Origin: an uncultured Lachnospiraceae bacterium
GTDB taxonomy: Bacteria > Bacillota > Clostridia > Lachnospirales > Lachnospiraceae
DNA length: 64,000 nucleotides
Direction of reading: 5' to 3'
Assembly (NCBI GenBank): GCA_958428365.1
Contig: CAUAFT010000005.1
Location: 62,001-126,000 of the forward strand
Shown one piece after another: positions 35,130-43,861 of the stretch (its first letter is position 1; every line of letters starts with the position of its first letter). A program made the translations under genes and the position numbers. A model generated the notes under the pieces. It searched no databases. It saw only the letters and a list, made by a program, of their open reading frames with translations, and was not told the origin of the DNA.

Positions 35130-37217
35130 TTATTCTGTTTTGTCCAGTTTATTTGTCCTTGCTTCTATCTCTTTCTCCTGGATATCGGAAGGCGCCTGCT
35201 CGTATCTTGAGAACTCATAGGAGTAATCTCCGCTTCCTCCCGTGATGGCTCTTAAATCTGTGGTGTATCCATACAACTCCATGGTGGGAACGTCTGCAAG
35301 AATCTCCTGCTTTCCTCCCTCTACCGGGTTCATGCCGAGCACTCTTCCCCGCCGCTTGTTCAGATCTCCCATAACATCGCCGGTATATTTATCCGGTACG
35401 ACTACCTTTAAGGAGACGATCGGCTCTAAAAGAACCGGGGATGCTTCCATAAATCCCTTTTTAAACGCCTGGATCGCTGCTGTCTTAAACGCCATCTCAG
35501 ATGAGTCCACCGGGTGATAGGAACCATCGTATAATACGGCTTTGACTCCGACTACCGGATAAGCTGCCATAGGACCCTTTAAGACTGCTTCCGCAAGTCC
35601 CTTTTCCACTGCCGGGAAATAGTTCTTCGGAACCGCTCCTCCCACAACAGTCTGCTCAAACTCATATGGTTTTTCCAAATCGCCTGAAGGCTCAAATGTC
35701 ATCTTGACATGACCGTACTGTCCGTGTCCGCCAGACTGTTTTTTATATTTGTATTCCACGTCTGATTTTTTACGGATGGTCTCACGGAAGGCAACCTTCG
35801 GTTTCATGAGTTCGATCTCAACCTTATATTTTTCCAAAAGCTTGCTCGCTGCTACCTCCAGGTGCTGAGCGCCCATTCCATAGAGGAGCGTCTGTCCGTT
35901 TTCACTGTCATTGACACTCTTAAGCGTCAGGTCTTCCTGCATCAGTTTCTGCAAAGTCTGGGAGATCTTATCCTCGTCTCCCTTATTCTTCGCTTTGTAT
36001 CTCATGCAGGTATATGGTGTGGAGATTTGGGTCCGAATATACAGGATCGGGTTTGCTTTTGTGGACAGAGTATCCGTGGTGGTCACCTTGGATAATTTTG
36101 CCAAAGCTCCGATATCACCTGCGTGAAGCTCCTTTACTTCCTCCGGCTTATTGCCCCTCAATATGTAGAGCTTTCCAATCTTCTCTTCCACATCTTTGTG
36201 CTGGTTGAAAAGCACGTCGTCCGGTTTTAGCACGCCGGAATTTACTTTGATCAAAGAATATTTTCCGATGAAAGGATCCACAATGGTCTTGAACACATAG
36301 GCGGATTTTGGTTTTGCAAAATCATAATTTGCCGCATAGACTTCGTTCGTCTTAGCGTTGATTCCCGTGCACTCGCGTTTGTCCGGGCTTGGGAAATATT
36401 TTACGATATCCACCATCAAAGTATACATGCCGCGGGCTAAAATATTAGAACCCATCAAGACCGGAACGATGCTTCCCTCCGCTACATTTACACGCAGCGC
36501 CTGACGGATCTCATCCTCTGAAAATTCTTCTCCGTTAAAATAGCGGTCCAGAAATTCTTCGCTGGTCTCCGCCACCGCCTCCATCAATGCTTCCCGGCAG
36601 ATCTCCAGATTATCCCTGGAATAATCCGGGACTTCCACCTTCTCCACGTTTCCGTCCTGCGTCCAGCGTTTTGCTCTTTGCTGTAAGACGTTGACATAAC
36701 CTACAAATTCACCGTTCTCACGGATCGGCAGGTGGAACGGAGCGATCCTTTTTCCATATAATTCCTGCAAGTCCTCCACGACCTGTCTGTAGCTGGCATT
36801 ATCGATGTCCATGTCTGTGACAAATACCATTCTCGGCAGTTTGTATTTTTCACAGATCTCCCATGCTTTTTTGGTGCCGACTTCGATTCCGTTTTTACCG
36901 GAAACCACGATGATCGCCGCATCTGCAACGCTGACGGCTTCTTCCACCTCGCCCACGAAGTCGAAGTAGCCCGGTGTGTCTAAAATATTGATCTTCGCAT
37001 CCTCCCATGGAATCGGGACGATGGAGGTGTTGATCGAAAATGAACGCTTCACCTCTTCTTTATCGTAATCACTGATGGTATTTCCGTCATCGATCTTTCC
37101 CATACGGGATGTGAGTCCGGACAGATATGCCATTGCCTCTACTAACGTTGTCTTTCCGGCTCCTCCGTGTCCTAAAAGAACCACGTTTCGTATCTTGTCA
37201 GTTGTGTAAACATTCAT
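35130..37217 (-). CDS. EF-G2-type translation GTPase paralogue
   Basis: This 695-residue protein has full EF-G domain architecture (G domain, domains II-V, with KMTFEPSGD and the C-terminal RGRVLGMNPVEGG). The G-domain motifs are altered: P-loop GHGGAGKTT (16-24) is intact, but DTPGY replaces DTPGH (Tyr84 where EF-G has the catalytic His), and TDMD (134-137) replaces NKMD. These features mark the EF-G2-like subfamily rather than canonical FusA. For mycobacterial EFG2, nucleotide binding without ribosome-stimulated GTPase activity has been reported. The start at ATG 37217 has AGGGAGG before it. It has its own promoter. Confidence 0.85.
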   Translation of the reverse strand: MNVYTTDKIRNVVLLGHGGAGKTTLVEAMAYLSGLTSRMGKIDDGNTISDYDKEEVKRSFSINTSIVPIPWEDAKINILDTPGYFDFVGEVEEAVSVADAAIIVVSGKNGIEVGTKKAWEICEKYKLPRMVFVTDMDIDNASYRQVVEDLQELYGKRIAPFHLPIRENGEFVGYVNVLQQRAKRWTQDGNVEKVEVPDYSRDNLEICREALMEAVAETSEEFLDRYFNGEEFSEDEIRQALRVNVAEGSIVPVLMGSNILARGMYTLMVDIVKYFPSPDKRECTGINAKTNEVYAANYDFAKPKSAYVFKTIVDPFIGKYSLIKVNSGVLKPDDVLFNQHKDVEEKIGKLYILRGNKPEEVKELHAGDIGALAKLSKVTTTDTLSTKANPILYIRTQISTPYTCMRYKAKNKGDEDKISQTLQKLMQEDLTLKSVNDSENGQTLLYGMGAQHLEVAASKLLEKYKVEIELMKPKVAFRETIRKKSDVEYKYKKQSGGHGQYGHVKMTFEPSGDLEKPYEFEQTVVGGAVPKNYFPAVEKGLAEAVLKGPMAAYPVVGVKAVLYDGSYHPVDSSEMAFKTAAIQAFKKGFMEASPVLLEPIVSLKVVVPDKYTGDVMGDLNKRRGRVLGMNPVEGGKQEILADVPTMELYGYTTDLRAITGGSGDYSYEFSRYEQAPSDIQEKEIEARTNKLDKTE

Positions 37218-37271
37218 ATAAAAATCCTCCCTTAAACTAGTTCTCGGTAACCACTCATTACCCATAACAGT

Positions 37272-37300
37272 ATTGTACAAAATATTCTGATTATTCTCAA
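37272..37300 (-). promoter_or_regulatory. Promoter of EF-G2-type gene
   Basis: Minus-strand -35 TTGAGA (37295-37300), 17-nt spacer, -10 TACAAT (37272-37277). The 304-bp divergent gap 37218-37521 holds this and the aroF promoter. Confidence 0.75.
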
Positions 37301-37393
37301 GTGTTTTATTCATTTTTCACAATTTATTTTTCGGTTTGTTATTATTTTCACAAACATTATTTGGTAATTTTAACACTTCGACGCTTTAAAGTG

Positions 37394-37422
37394 TTGCATT
37401 TTCCTATGCACTGTTGTATAAT
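37394..37422 (+). promoter_or_regulatory. Promoter of aroF-tyrA
   Basis: -35 TTGCAT (37394-37399), 17-nt spacer, -10 TATAAT (37417-37422). The leader of about 90 nt contains GGAT...CACC-TCT-GGTG...ATCC pairing (37463-37494 region). Confidence 0.8.
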
Positions 37423-37521
37423 ACGATAGATTACAGCTCTGCTGTTTCGTATATGATTTGGATGTCAAAAGCACCTCTGGTGATATCCATATTATAAAAC
37501 TATCGAAATGAGGAAAAAAAT

Positions 37522-38538
37522 ATGATCATTGTTATGAAAAGCAATGCGGACAAGTCCGCTGTCAAAAAAATTGTAGACCAAATCGAAGAAAAGGGATTAA
37601 AGACCCATCTCTCCCAGGGAGAGGAAGTGTTTATCATCGGCGTTGTGGGAGATAAATCCAAGCTGGACGCCTCTGCTATTACCAACAACCCAATGGTGGA
37701 AAAAATCGTGCCGATCACGGAGAGCTACAAGCTGTCAAACAAGAAATTCCACCCGGAGCCTATGGTATTCTCCGTTGGAAATACCTGGATCGGTCCCGAT
37801 ACATTAACCATCATGTCCGGTCCCTGCGCCGTGGAAAGCGAAGAACAGCTCCTCTCCATCGCCCGCGCCGTAAAAAGCTCCGGGGCCACGATCCTAAGAG
37901 GCGGAGCCTATAAGCCGCGTACTTCCCCATACTCCTTCCAGGGCCTGGAGGTGGAAGGCTTAAAGTATATGCAGACTGCCGCAAAGGAAACCGGACTTGC
38001 CACGATCTGTGAAGTGACCAGCGCCCACGCTGTAGAATCTGCGGAACGCTATGTTACCATGCTCCAGGTTGGAGCCCGGAATATGCAGAATTTTGAACTG
38101 TTGAAGGAAGTCGGACGTACAGGAATGCCGGTACTGTTAAAGCGCGGTCTGGCTGCTACCATCGACGAATGGTTAAATGCTGCGGAATACATCATGGCTG
38201 CCGGTAATTCCAAGGTGGCGCTTTGCGAACGGGGAATCCGTACCTTCGAAACCAGCACCCGCAACACCCTGGATCTGAGCGCTGTCTGCGTTTTAAAAGA
38301 AAAGACCCATCTTCCGGTCATCGTGGATCCAAGCCATGCCACCGGAGTCCGGAGCTATGTGGAACCTCTTGCAAAGGCTGCCGTTGCCTGCGGCGCCGAC
38401 GGATTGATGATCGAGGTACATAACGACCCGGAGCACGCCCTCTCCGATGGTCCGCAGTCTTTGAACTTTGAGCAGTTTGACGCAGTGATGGAGAATCTGA
38501 AACCTTACATTGAATTGTCCGGAAGGAGTCTGACATGA
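37522..38538 (+). CDS. aroF: DAHP synthase (class I beta, ferredoxin-like N-domain)
   Basis: First step of the shikimate pathway: condensation of PEP and erythrose-4-phosphate. The 338 residues have an N-terminal ferredoxin-like regulatory domain (about 1-75) and a TIM-barrel catalytic domain with TIMSGPCAVESEEQ, RGGAYKPRTSPYSFQG, LLKRGLAATIDEWL and PVIVDPSHATG. This is the AroF/AroA type common in Firmicutes, where the N-domain confers feedback control by Tyr or Phe. Its stop overlaps the tyrA start by 4 nt, consistent with tyrosine-branch regulation. Confidence 0.95.
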   Translation: MIIVMKSNADKSAVKKIVDQIEEKGLKTHLSQGEEVFIIGVVGDKSKLDASAITNNPMVEKIVPITESYKLSNKKFHPEPMVFSVGNTWIGPDTLTIMSGPCAVESEEQLLSIARAVKSSGATILRGGAYKPRTSPYSFQGLEVEGLKYMQTAAKETGLATICEVTSAHAVESAERYVTMLQVGARNMQNFELLKEVGRTGMPVLLKRGLAATIDEWLNAAEYIMAAGNSKVALCERGIRTFETSTRNTLDLSAVCVLKEKTHLPVIVDPSHATGVRSYVEPLAKAAVACGADGLMIEVHNDPEHALSDGPQSLNFEQFDAVMENLKPYIELSGRSLT

Positions 38539-39632
38539 GTTTTCAAAAGATAGGATTTATCGGGCTGGGACTCATCGGAGGTTCCATTGCCAAAACCATC
38601 AAAAAAATATATCCGGATGTTACTCTGATCGCCACTGCCGGACACCGGGAAACCGTATTGGAAGCCTATGAAGCAGGGGTGATTGAAAATTCAGATCTGC
38701 TGAGATTGGACGCCTTTTCTGATTGCGATTATATTTTTCTGTGTACGCCGGTACAGAGGAATCTCTCCTATTTAAGAGAATTAAAGGACGTGATCCAGCC
38801 ATCCTGCATCGTGACGGATGTGGGCAGTGTGAAAACGGATATCCATAAGGCAGTCATCACATTGGGAATGGAGGATCATTTTATCGGCGGACATCCGATG
38901 TGCGGGTCGGAAAAGACCGGATTCTCCAGCGCCACCGATCATTTATTGGAGAACGCTTATTATGTGATCACTCCCGCTTCCGCCGTGGATCAGCACAGGG
39001 TACGGGAGTTTCAGGAGCTGGTGAGATCTCTGGGGGCGATCCCGCTGCTTTTGGACTATGAAAAACATGATTTTGCCACTGCCACCATCAGCCATCTCCC
39101 CCATGTCATCGCCTCCAGTCTTGTCAATCTGGTTGCCGACCTGGACGATGAGGAAGAGACCATGCGAAGGATCGCCGCAGGAGGATTCAAGGATATTACA
39201 AGGATCGCCTCCTCCTCTCCCGTGATGTGGCAGAATATCTGCCTGTCGAACCGGGAACAGATCCTAAAGCTGGTGGACTCCTACATAGCTGCGTTAACGG
39301 ATATCCGTTCCAATATTGAAAACAACCGCAAGGAAGAGATCATTGCATTTTTCCAAAAAGCAAAGGACTACCGGGACTCCATCACAACTCCCGGAGCGGG
39401 ACCAATCGCAAAAAGTTATATTGTATACTGTGATCTGATCGACGAGGCAGGAGCGATCGCTACTCTTGCCACGATCATGGCGAGCCACAATATCAGTATT
39501 AAAAACATCGGAATTCTTCACAACCGGGAATTTGAGGACGGAGTTCTGCAGATCGAGTTCTATGAGAAAGAGGCTTTGGAAAAGGCTGTGAAGCTGTTAG
39601 CGGACAATCACTATATTGTGCACGAAAGGTAA
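38535..39632 (+). CDS. tyrA: Prephenate dehydrogenase with ACT domain
   Basis: TyrA oxidatively decarboxylates prephenate to 4-hydroxyphenylpyruvate for tyrosine. The 365 residues start with a Rossmann NAD site (IGFIGLGLIGGSIAKTI). The catalytic domain carries CTPVQRN, GGHPMCGSEKTGF and SHLPHVIASSL (catalytic His). A C-terminal ACT domain (about 290-365, DEAGAIATLATIMASHNISIKNIGI) probably binds tyrosine for feedback control. It is coupled to aroF by ATGA overlap. Two terminator hairpins follow. Confidence 0.95.
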   Translation: MSFQKIGFIGLGLIGGSIAKTIKKIYPDVTLIATAGHRETVLEAYEAGVIENSDLLRLDAFSDCDYIFLCTPVQRNLSYLRELKDVIQPSCIVTDVGSVKTDIHKAVITLGMEDHFIGGHPMCGSEKTGFSSATDHLLENAYYVITPASAVDQHRVREFQELVRSLGAIPLLLDYEKHDFATATISHLPHVIASSLVNLVADLDDEEETMRRIAAGGFKDITRIASSSPVMWQNICLSNREQILKLVDSYIAALTDIRSNIENNRKEEIIAFFQKAKDYRDSITTPGAGPIAKSYIVYCDLIDEAGAIATLATIMASHNISIKNIGILHNREFEDGVLQIEFYEKEALEKAVKLLADNHYIVHER

Positions 39633-39757
39633 TCCTGATATAATAAACTGGAACGGGGAGAGAGCTGATGTCTTTTGCCTTATCTGGTACATAAAATACG
39701 TTTCTGTAAAATCTGGCAATTCTGTATTTTCTATGAACAGTCTTTCCTTGTATGTTT

Positions 39758-39795
39758 ATCCCGGCTGTAGGATCTATGGCCGGGATCTTTTATTT
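39758..39795 (+). terminator. Terminator of aroF-tyrA
   Basis: ATCCCGGC/GCCGGGAT stem with a 13-nt loop, followed by CTTTTATTT. It lies about 125 bp after tyrA; the bases between show no gene. Confidence 0.85.
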
Positions 39796-39812
39796 CATAA
39801 AAACCAGGTGTC

Positions 39813-39840
39813 AAAAAAGTTGTGGAAAACAACTTTTTTT
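39813..39840 (+). terminator. Second hairpin after tyrA
   Basis: An 11-bp stem AAAAAAGTTGT/ACAACTTTTTT with loop GGAAA, ending in a T run. It is probably a back-up terminator, and works on either strand. Confidence 0.65.
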
Positions 39841-40346
39841 ATTTTTGTCTTTCCTGTTTATGTGAATAATACGGTGGTAAATATATTAGTTTTCGTAAAA
39901 TTTCGAAAAAAGCACAAAATTTTTGCTTTTAAATCATTTTCTCTGAAATAAATTTTACGCTGCTCTCCCATTTGCATATTCTTTGATTCCAAGAAAAATA
40001 TCTTTTCCGGCAATTTTTTCCTTTTGTAAACAAAAAAATAAGGCCTCTTTTCTCCTAGACAATTATACCCAATTTTCGACTAATATCGCACATTTTTTTG
40101 GTATATATGTATATTTCCAATATTTATACATTTTGTTATAATAATATTGCATCTGTATCACCTAATAATTGGTTCGTTCATACATTGCACTGGTTATTAG
40201 GTTCCTTTTTACTTATGGATAAGCGAATGCCAAACGGCTTTGCTTATCCTACTTCCTTTTTATGGGAGATTTTTCTAAATCTTCTTTTCCCCTTCCCAAA
40301 CAATTATGATATGATTTCAGTAATACTTTTTATAGGAGGTTACAAC
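39841..40346. other. AT-rich gene-free region upstream of tetR
   Basis: About 500 bp has no convincing gene. It contains an inverted repeat ACCTAATAA/TTATTAGGT (40160-40202) and a two-part hairpin GGATAAGC-GCC/GGC-GCTTATCC (40217-40249), followed soon by a T5 run. An open frame spanning 40098-40346 has no ribosome binding site and unlikely composition. The hairpins may belong to a small RNA, a leader or an operator. No consensus promoter stands out. Confidence 0.5.
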
Positions 40347-40934
40347 ATGCCGGATCACAAAACGGAAGGCAGGGCTTCAAAGAGTGAAAAGACAAAATAC
40401 CGCCTTGCACAGTCCATGCAAAAATGCATGGAGACCATTCCCGTGGACGATATCACCGTCCGCCAGATCGTAGAACAATGCGGTCTGACACGCCAGACTT
40501 TTTACCGGAATTTTCTGGATAAATACGATCTTATTAACTGGTACTTCGACAAACTATTAGCAGAATCCTTCGTCCATATGGGAAAGGGAGAGACTGTCTA
40601 TGAGGGACTGATAAAGAAATTTGATTTTATCCAAAAGGAATCGGTATTTTTTTCCGCCGCTTTCCGCTCCGATGACAGAAATTCTTTAAAACAGCACGAC
40701 TTCGAGGAAATCTACGCCTTTTATGTGGATCTGATCCAAAATAAGACGGGATCCATGCCGGATAAAGAGCTTCGCTTCTTCTTAGAACTCTACTGCCAGG
40801 GTTCCGTCTATATGACGGTAAAATGGGTCCTGGGCGGAATGAAGGAACCCACCGAAACTATGGCAAGGCTGCTCACAGCCTCCATGCCTTCCCGGCTGGA
40901 AAAGCTCTTTCGGGAACTGGATATTTTTAAATAA
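40347..40934 (+). CDS. TetR-family regulator (DhaS-like)
   Basis: This 195-residue TetR protein starts MPDHKTEGRASKSEKTK. ATAGGAGG precedes this ATG, so the longer open frame upstream is discarded. The N-terminal helix-turn-helix is VDDITVRQIVEQCGLTRQTFYRNF (about 30-53). The C-terminal ligand domain (about 80-190) resembles the DhaS/TetR_C_8 type found beside diol, dihydroxyacetone or alcohol genes. It lies 146 bp upstream of, and in the same direction as, an iron-dependent alcohol dehydrogenase gene, its likely target. GTTAC/GTAAC inverted sites between them may be its operator. Confidence 0.85.
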   Translation: MPDHKTEGRASKSEKTKYRLAQSMQKCMETIPVDDITVRQIVEQCGLTRQTFYRNFLDKYDLINWYFDKLLAESFVHMGKGETVYEGLIKKFDFIQKESVFFSAAFRSDDRNSLKQHDFEEIYAFYVDLIQNKTGSMPDKELRFFLELYCQGSVYMTVKWVLGGMKEPTETMARLLTASMPSRLEKLFRELDIFK

Positions 40935-40970
40935 AAGATTATTTTTCATACACTGTTTTATTTACTGACA

Positions 40971-41003
40971 AAAAGGTTACACTTTATAAATTTTGTAACT
41001 TTT
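40971..41003. promoter_or_regulatory. Candidate operator before alcohol dehydrogenase
   Basis: AAAAGGTTAC (40971-40980) and GTAACTTTT (40995-41003) form an imperfect inverted repeat. A third GTTAC lies at 41032-41036. A weak -10, TAAAAT, is at 41022-41027. This suits a TetR-type site, but no binding motif is known to me. Confidence 0.4.
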
Positions 41004-41080
41004 CTTTCCTGTTTTCGCCTGTTAAAATGAAGTTACATAAAGTATAAAACGTATACAGACAGGTAAGGAGGATAATTATT

Positions 41081-42226
41081 ATGGTGAACAGAATTATGTT
41101 GAACGAGACATCCTATCACGGAGCAGGCGCAGTTGCCGAGATTGCAAATGAGGCAAAGGCTCACGGTTTTCAGAAGGCTTTCGTATGTTCCGATCCGGAT
41201 CTGATCGAGTTCAAGGTAACCTCTAAGGTTACAGATGTATTGGATGAAGCAGGACTTGCCTATGAGATCTACTCCGATATCAAGGCAAATCCAACCATTG
41301 AAAATGTACAGAACGGCGTGGCAGCATTCAAGGCATCCGGTGCGGACTATATCATTGCCATCGGCGGAGGCTCCTCCATGGATACCGCAAAAGCCATCGG
41401 TATCATCATCGCCAACCCTGAATTTGAGGACGTTAGAAGTTTGGAAGGTACAGCTCCTACCACAAAACCTTGCGTTCCGATCATCGCAGTTCCTACCACT
41501 GCTGGTACCGCAGCAGAGGTAACCATCAACTACGTTATCACAGACGTGGAACGCAAGCGTAAATTTGTCTGCGTGGATCCTCATGATATGCCAATCATCG
41601 CCGTCGTAGACCCGGATATGATGTCCTCCATGCCAAAGGGACTCACCGCTGCTACTGGAATGGACGCTCTGACCCACGCCATTGAAGGCTATACCACCAA
41701 GGGCGCCTGGGAGATGACCGATATGTTCCACTTAAAAGCTATTGAGATCATCAGCAAATCTCTGCGGGGCGCTGTGGACAACACCAAAGAAGGACGGGAA
41801 GGCATGGCTCTTGGTCAGTACATTGCCGGCATGGGATTCTCCAATGTAGGTCTTGGAATTGCCCACTCCATGGCACATACCTTAGGAGCTGTCTATGATA
41901 CCCCGCACGGTGTTGCCTGCGCAATGATGCTTCCGATCGTGATGGAATACAACCAGGAATGCACCGGAGAGAAATACCGTGAGATCGCAAGAGCCATGGG
42001 CGTTGCAGGTGTAGATTCCATGTCCGTGGAAGAATACAGAAAGGCAGCCATCGACGCTGTCCGCAAGCTCTCCACCGATGTTGGCATCCCTGAAAAATTA
42101 GAGGCGTTAAAGGAAGAAGATCTGGACTTCCTGGCAGAATCTGCTTTCGCCGATGCCTGCGCACCTGGAAATCCAAAGGATGCGCCTGTGGAAGACTTGA
42201 AAGACTTATTCCGCAAATTAATGTAG
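41081..42226 (+). CDS. Iron-containing alcohol dehydrogenase (FucO-like)
   Basis: The 381-residue group III (iron-dependent) alcohol dehydrogenase has GGGSSMDTAKAIGI (cofactor loop), the substrate/metal block AVPTTAGTAAEVT, GMDALTHAIEGYTT and the iron-binding histidines in GIAHSMAHTLGAVYDTPHGVA. Length and pattern are close to lactaldehyde reductase/1,2-propanediol oxidoreductase, but butanol or ethanol dehydrogenase activity cannot be excluded. It is preceded by a TetR gene and followed by a very strong terminator. AGGAGG lies before the ATG. Confidence 0.93.
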   Translation: MVNRIMLNETSYHGAGAVAEIANEAKAHGFQKAFVCSDPDLIEFKVTSKVTDVLDEAGLAYEIYSDIKANPTIENVQNGVAAFKASGADYIIAIGGGSSMDTAKAIGIIIANPEFEDVRSLEGTAPTTKPCVPIIAVPTTAGTAAEVTINYVITDVERKRKFVCVDPHDMPIIAVVDPDMMSSMPKGLTAATGMDALTHAIEGYTTKGAWEMTDMFHLKAIEIISKSLRGAVDNTKEGREGMALGQYIAGMGFSNVGLGIAHSMAHTLGAVYDTPHGVACAMMLPIVMEYNQECTGEKYREIARAMGVAGVDSMSVEEYRKAAIDAVRKLSTDVGIPEKLEALKEEDLDFLAESAFADACAPGNPKDAPVEDLKDLFRKLM

Positions 42227-42235
42227 CTCCCTCTC

Positions 42236-42267
42236 ATAACAGGAAATTCCTTTGGATTTCCTATTAT
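42236..42267. repeat. Palindromic repeat, copy C
   Basis: ATAACAGGAAA...TTTCCTATTAT arms (one mismatch) enclose TTCCTTTGGA. The core equals that of copy B except one base, and it resembles copy A. It ends directly at the A-run of the following terminator. Confidence 0.6.
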
Positions 42268-42270
42268 ATC

Positions 42271-42304
42271 AAAAAAGATTCCCATAGTCATGGGAATCTT
42301 TTTT
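42271..42304. terminator. Strong bidirectional terminator after alcohol dehydrogenase
   Basis: A 15-bp perfect stem AAAAAAGATTCCCAT/ATGGGAATCTTTTTT with loop AGTC. It can serve both the dehydrogenase (plus) and the small membrane gene (minus). Confidence 0.92.
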
Positions 42305-42372
42305 ATGTTACAGGAAAGTCTCTTACATGATCTCTCATGAAAGCCTCTCCTGATAAAAGATGCTCGCCTTTA

Positions 42373-42639
42373 TTATTCCTCAGATTTGTCCTGGAATTTA
42401 CTGCTTAGTATATCCCCCACACACCAGATCGCTCCGGCCGCGGAGAGGGAAAAAACAAAAGCAATGACATTCTTCAAGAACTGGAGACTTGCAATCGTCA
42501 GATTGCCCGCTATCAATTCATGAATCGTGGCATAAAAGTTGTGAATCCCCATGGTCCAAACGCCGATATAAAGGGCACAATAAATCCCCGCCAGTTTAAA
42601 AAACCATGCCAGCAATTTCTTTGGTAATTTACTTTTCAT
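42373..42639 (-). CDS. Small membrane protein, 88 residues
   Basis: Family unknown. The basic N-terminus MKSKLPKKLLAWFFKL is followed by two predicted transmembrane segments (about 9-30 and 52-75), a short acidic tail ending SSKFQDKSEE, and no signal-cleavage site. The ATG at 42639 has AGGGG at 9-nt distance; an ATG 9 nt upstream directly abuts the same site and is less likely. It overlaps the end of the RNase G gene by 11 nt, so it is translated with it. There is no hint of function beyond this. Confidence 0.65.
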   Translation of the reverse strand: MKSKLPKKLLAWFFKLAGIYCALYIGVWTMGIHNFYATIHELIAGNLTIASLQFLKNVIAFVFSLSAAGAIWCVGDILSSKFQDKSEE

Positions 42640-43861
42640 CAGGTCCATCCCCTTGTAACTGTTCTTTCAGACTTTTTTGTACTCTCTTTCTCGTTAATTC
42701 TACCAAGCCAAGCCGCGTAATGTCAACCAGTGTTGTTGGAATTTTATCCTTTTTTATTTCCATGCGCAGAACATGGAGCAGCTTTTCCTGGTGCTCCTTT
42801 TGCTCCATATCGATAAAATCAATTACAATGATACCGGAAATATTTCGCAATACCAGCTGCCTTGCAATCTCCACCGCCGCCTCCGTGTTGATGGAGAGGA
42901 TCATCTCCTCCTTCTGCTTCTTCTTTATATTCTTCCCGCTGTTAACGTCGATCACCGTCAGGGCTTCCGTTGGTTCTATGACCAGGTAGCCTCCCGACGG
43001 CAGCCAGACTTTTTTCTCCAGGACACGATCCAGCTCATGCTTTAAGCTGTATAGCGTGGACAGGGATACCATGGAATCTTCATACCGTTCCAGCTTCGGC
43101 AGATCCGCTTCATCCCGCTGCTCAAGATAAGCTGACAGATTCCCGTAGACCTCCGGGTCATCGGTAATGATCCTCTCAACCTGTGAAAACTGCAGCCCCT
43201 GAATATAGCGAATATAATAGGGGGCCGATCTGCGAAGAAGGGAGAACGCGGTGCGGTGCTGGGCGCTTTGCATCAACTCTTCCCGGCTCTTTTTCAGAAC
43301 TTCCAGCTCTGCCAGGATCTCCTCCTCCCCTGCTGTCTGGGCATTGGTGCGAATCACGATGCCGTATTCTTCCGTAAAATGGGGCTGTATCAGCTTCTTG
43401 AGCCGTTCCCGTACTTCCCGCGGCAGTTTTCGTGAGACGCCCAGTTCCCGGTTTCCGTTGGTGAGAACCAGATATTTTCCCGGAAAATTCAGATTGGTGC
43501 TCACCATAGGAGGCTTGGTCTTGATCCGTTCCTTTACCACCTCTACCAGAAGTTCATCCCCGATACAGAGGGGCTTCTTTCCATTCTTTTTTGTAAAAAC
43601 GGGATTTCGAAGCTCCTGCATGGAATAAAAGCAGGCAAAACCCTTCCTGATCTCGATAAATGCCGCCTGTAAGTTCTCCACAATATTGACCACCCTGCCA
43701 ATATAGATATTGCCCAGAATGTTTTCGGAAGATTCCTGTTCCAGATGTACCTGGATCATGCGTTTCTCATCGTATCTGGCGCAGATGAGATATTCCTGCC
43801 CTTTTTCAGATCTCCCGTCCCTGTTCAGATATTCTCTTGTGATAATGATACGGTCAGACAA
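42629..43861 (-). CDS. rng: Ribonuclease G/E family protein
   Basis: This endoribonuclease acts in rRNA and mRNA processing. The 410 residues include an S1-like region (GNIYIGRVVNIVENLQAAFIEIRKGFACF), the RNase H-like core and the catalytic Asp residues in LTVIDVNSGKN and IIVIDFIDM. The extra C-terminal scaffold of RNase E is absent. The start is proposed as TTG at 43861 with GGGAGAA 6 nt before it, inside the last codons of the preceding gene (8-nt overlap). The longer open frame upstream has no homology. It follows the radical-SAM pair as in many Clostridia, but rplU is not next to it here. Confidence 0.88.
   Translation of the reverse strand: MSDRIIITREYLNRDGRSEKGQEYLICARYDEKRMIQVHLEQESSENILGNIYIGRVVNIVENLQAAFIEIRKGFACFYSMQELRNPVFTKKNGKKPLCIGDELLVEVVKERIKTKPPMVSTNLNFPGKYLVLTNGNRELGVSRKLPREVRERLKKLIQPHFTEEYGIVIRTNAQTAGEEEILAELEVLKKSREELMQSAQHRTAFSLLRRSAPYYIRYIQGLQFSQVERIITDDPEVYGNLSAYLEQRDEADLPKLERYEDSMVSLSTLYSLKHELDRVLEKKVWLPSGGYLVIEPTEALTVIDVNSGKNIKKKQKEEMILSINTEAAVEIARQLVLRNISGIIVIDFIDMEQKEHQEKLLHVLRMEIKKDKIPTTLVDITRLGLVELTRKRVQKSLKEQLQGDGPDEK

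Noticed and set aside
40098..40346. N-terminal extension of the TetR protein by 83 residues
   Set aside because: The AGGAGG at 40333 serves the internal ATG at 40347; the extension covers AT-rich DNA with inverted repeats and resembles no TetR sequence.
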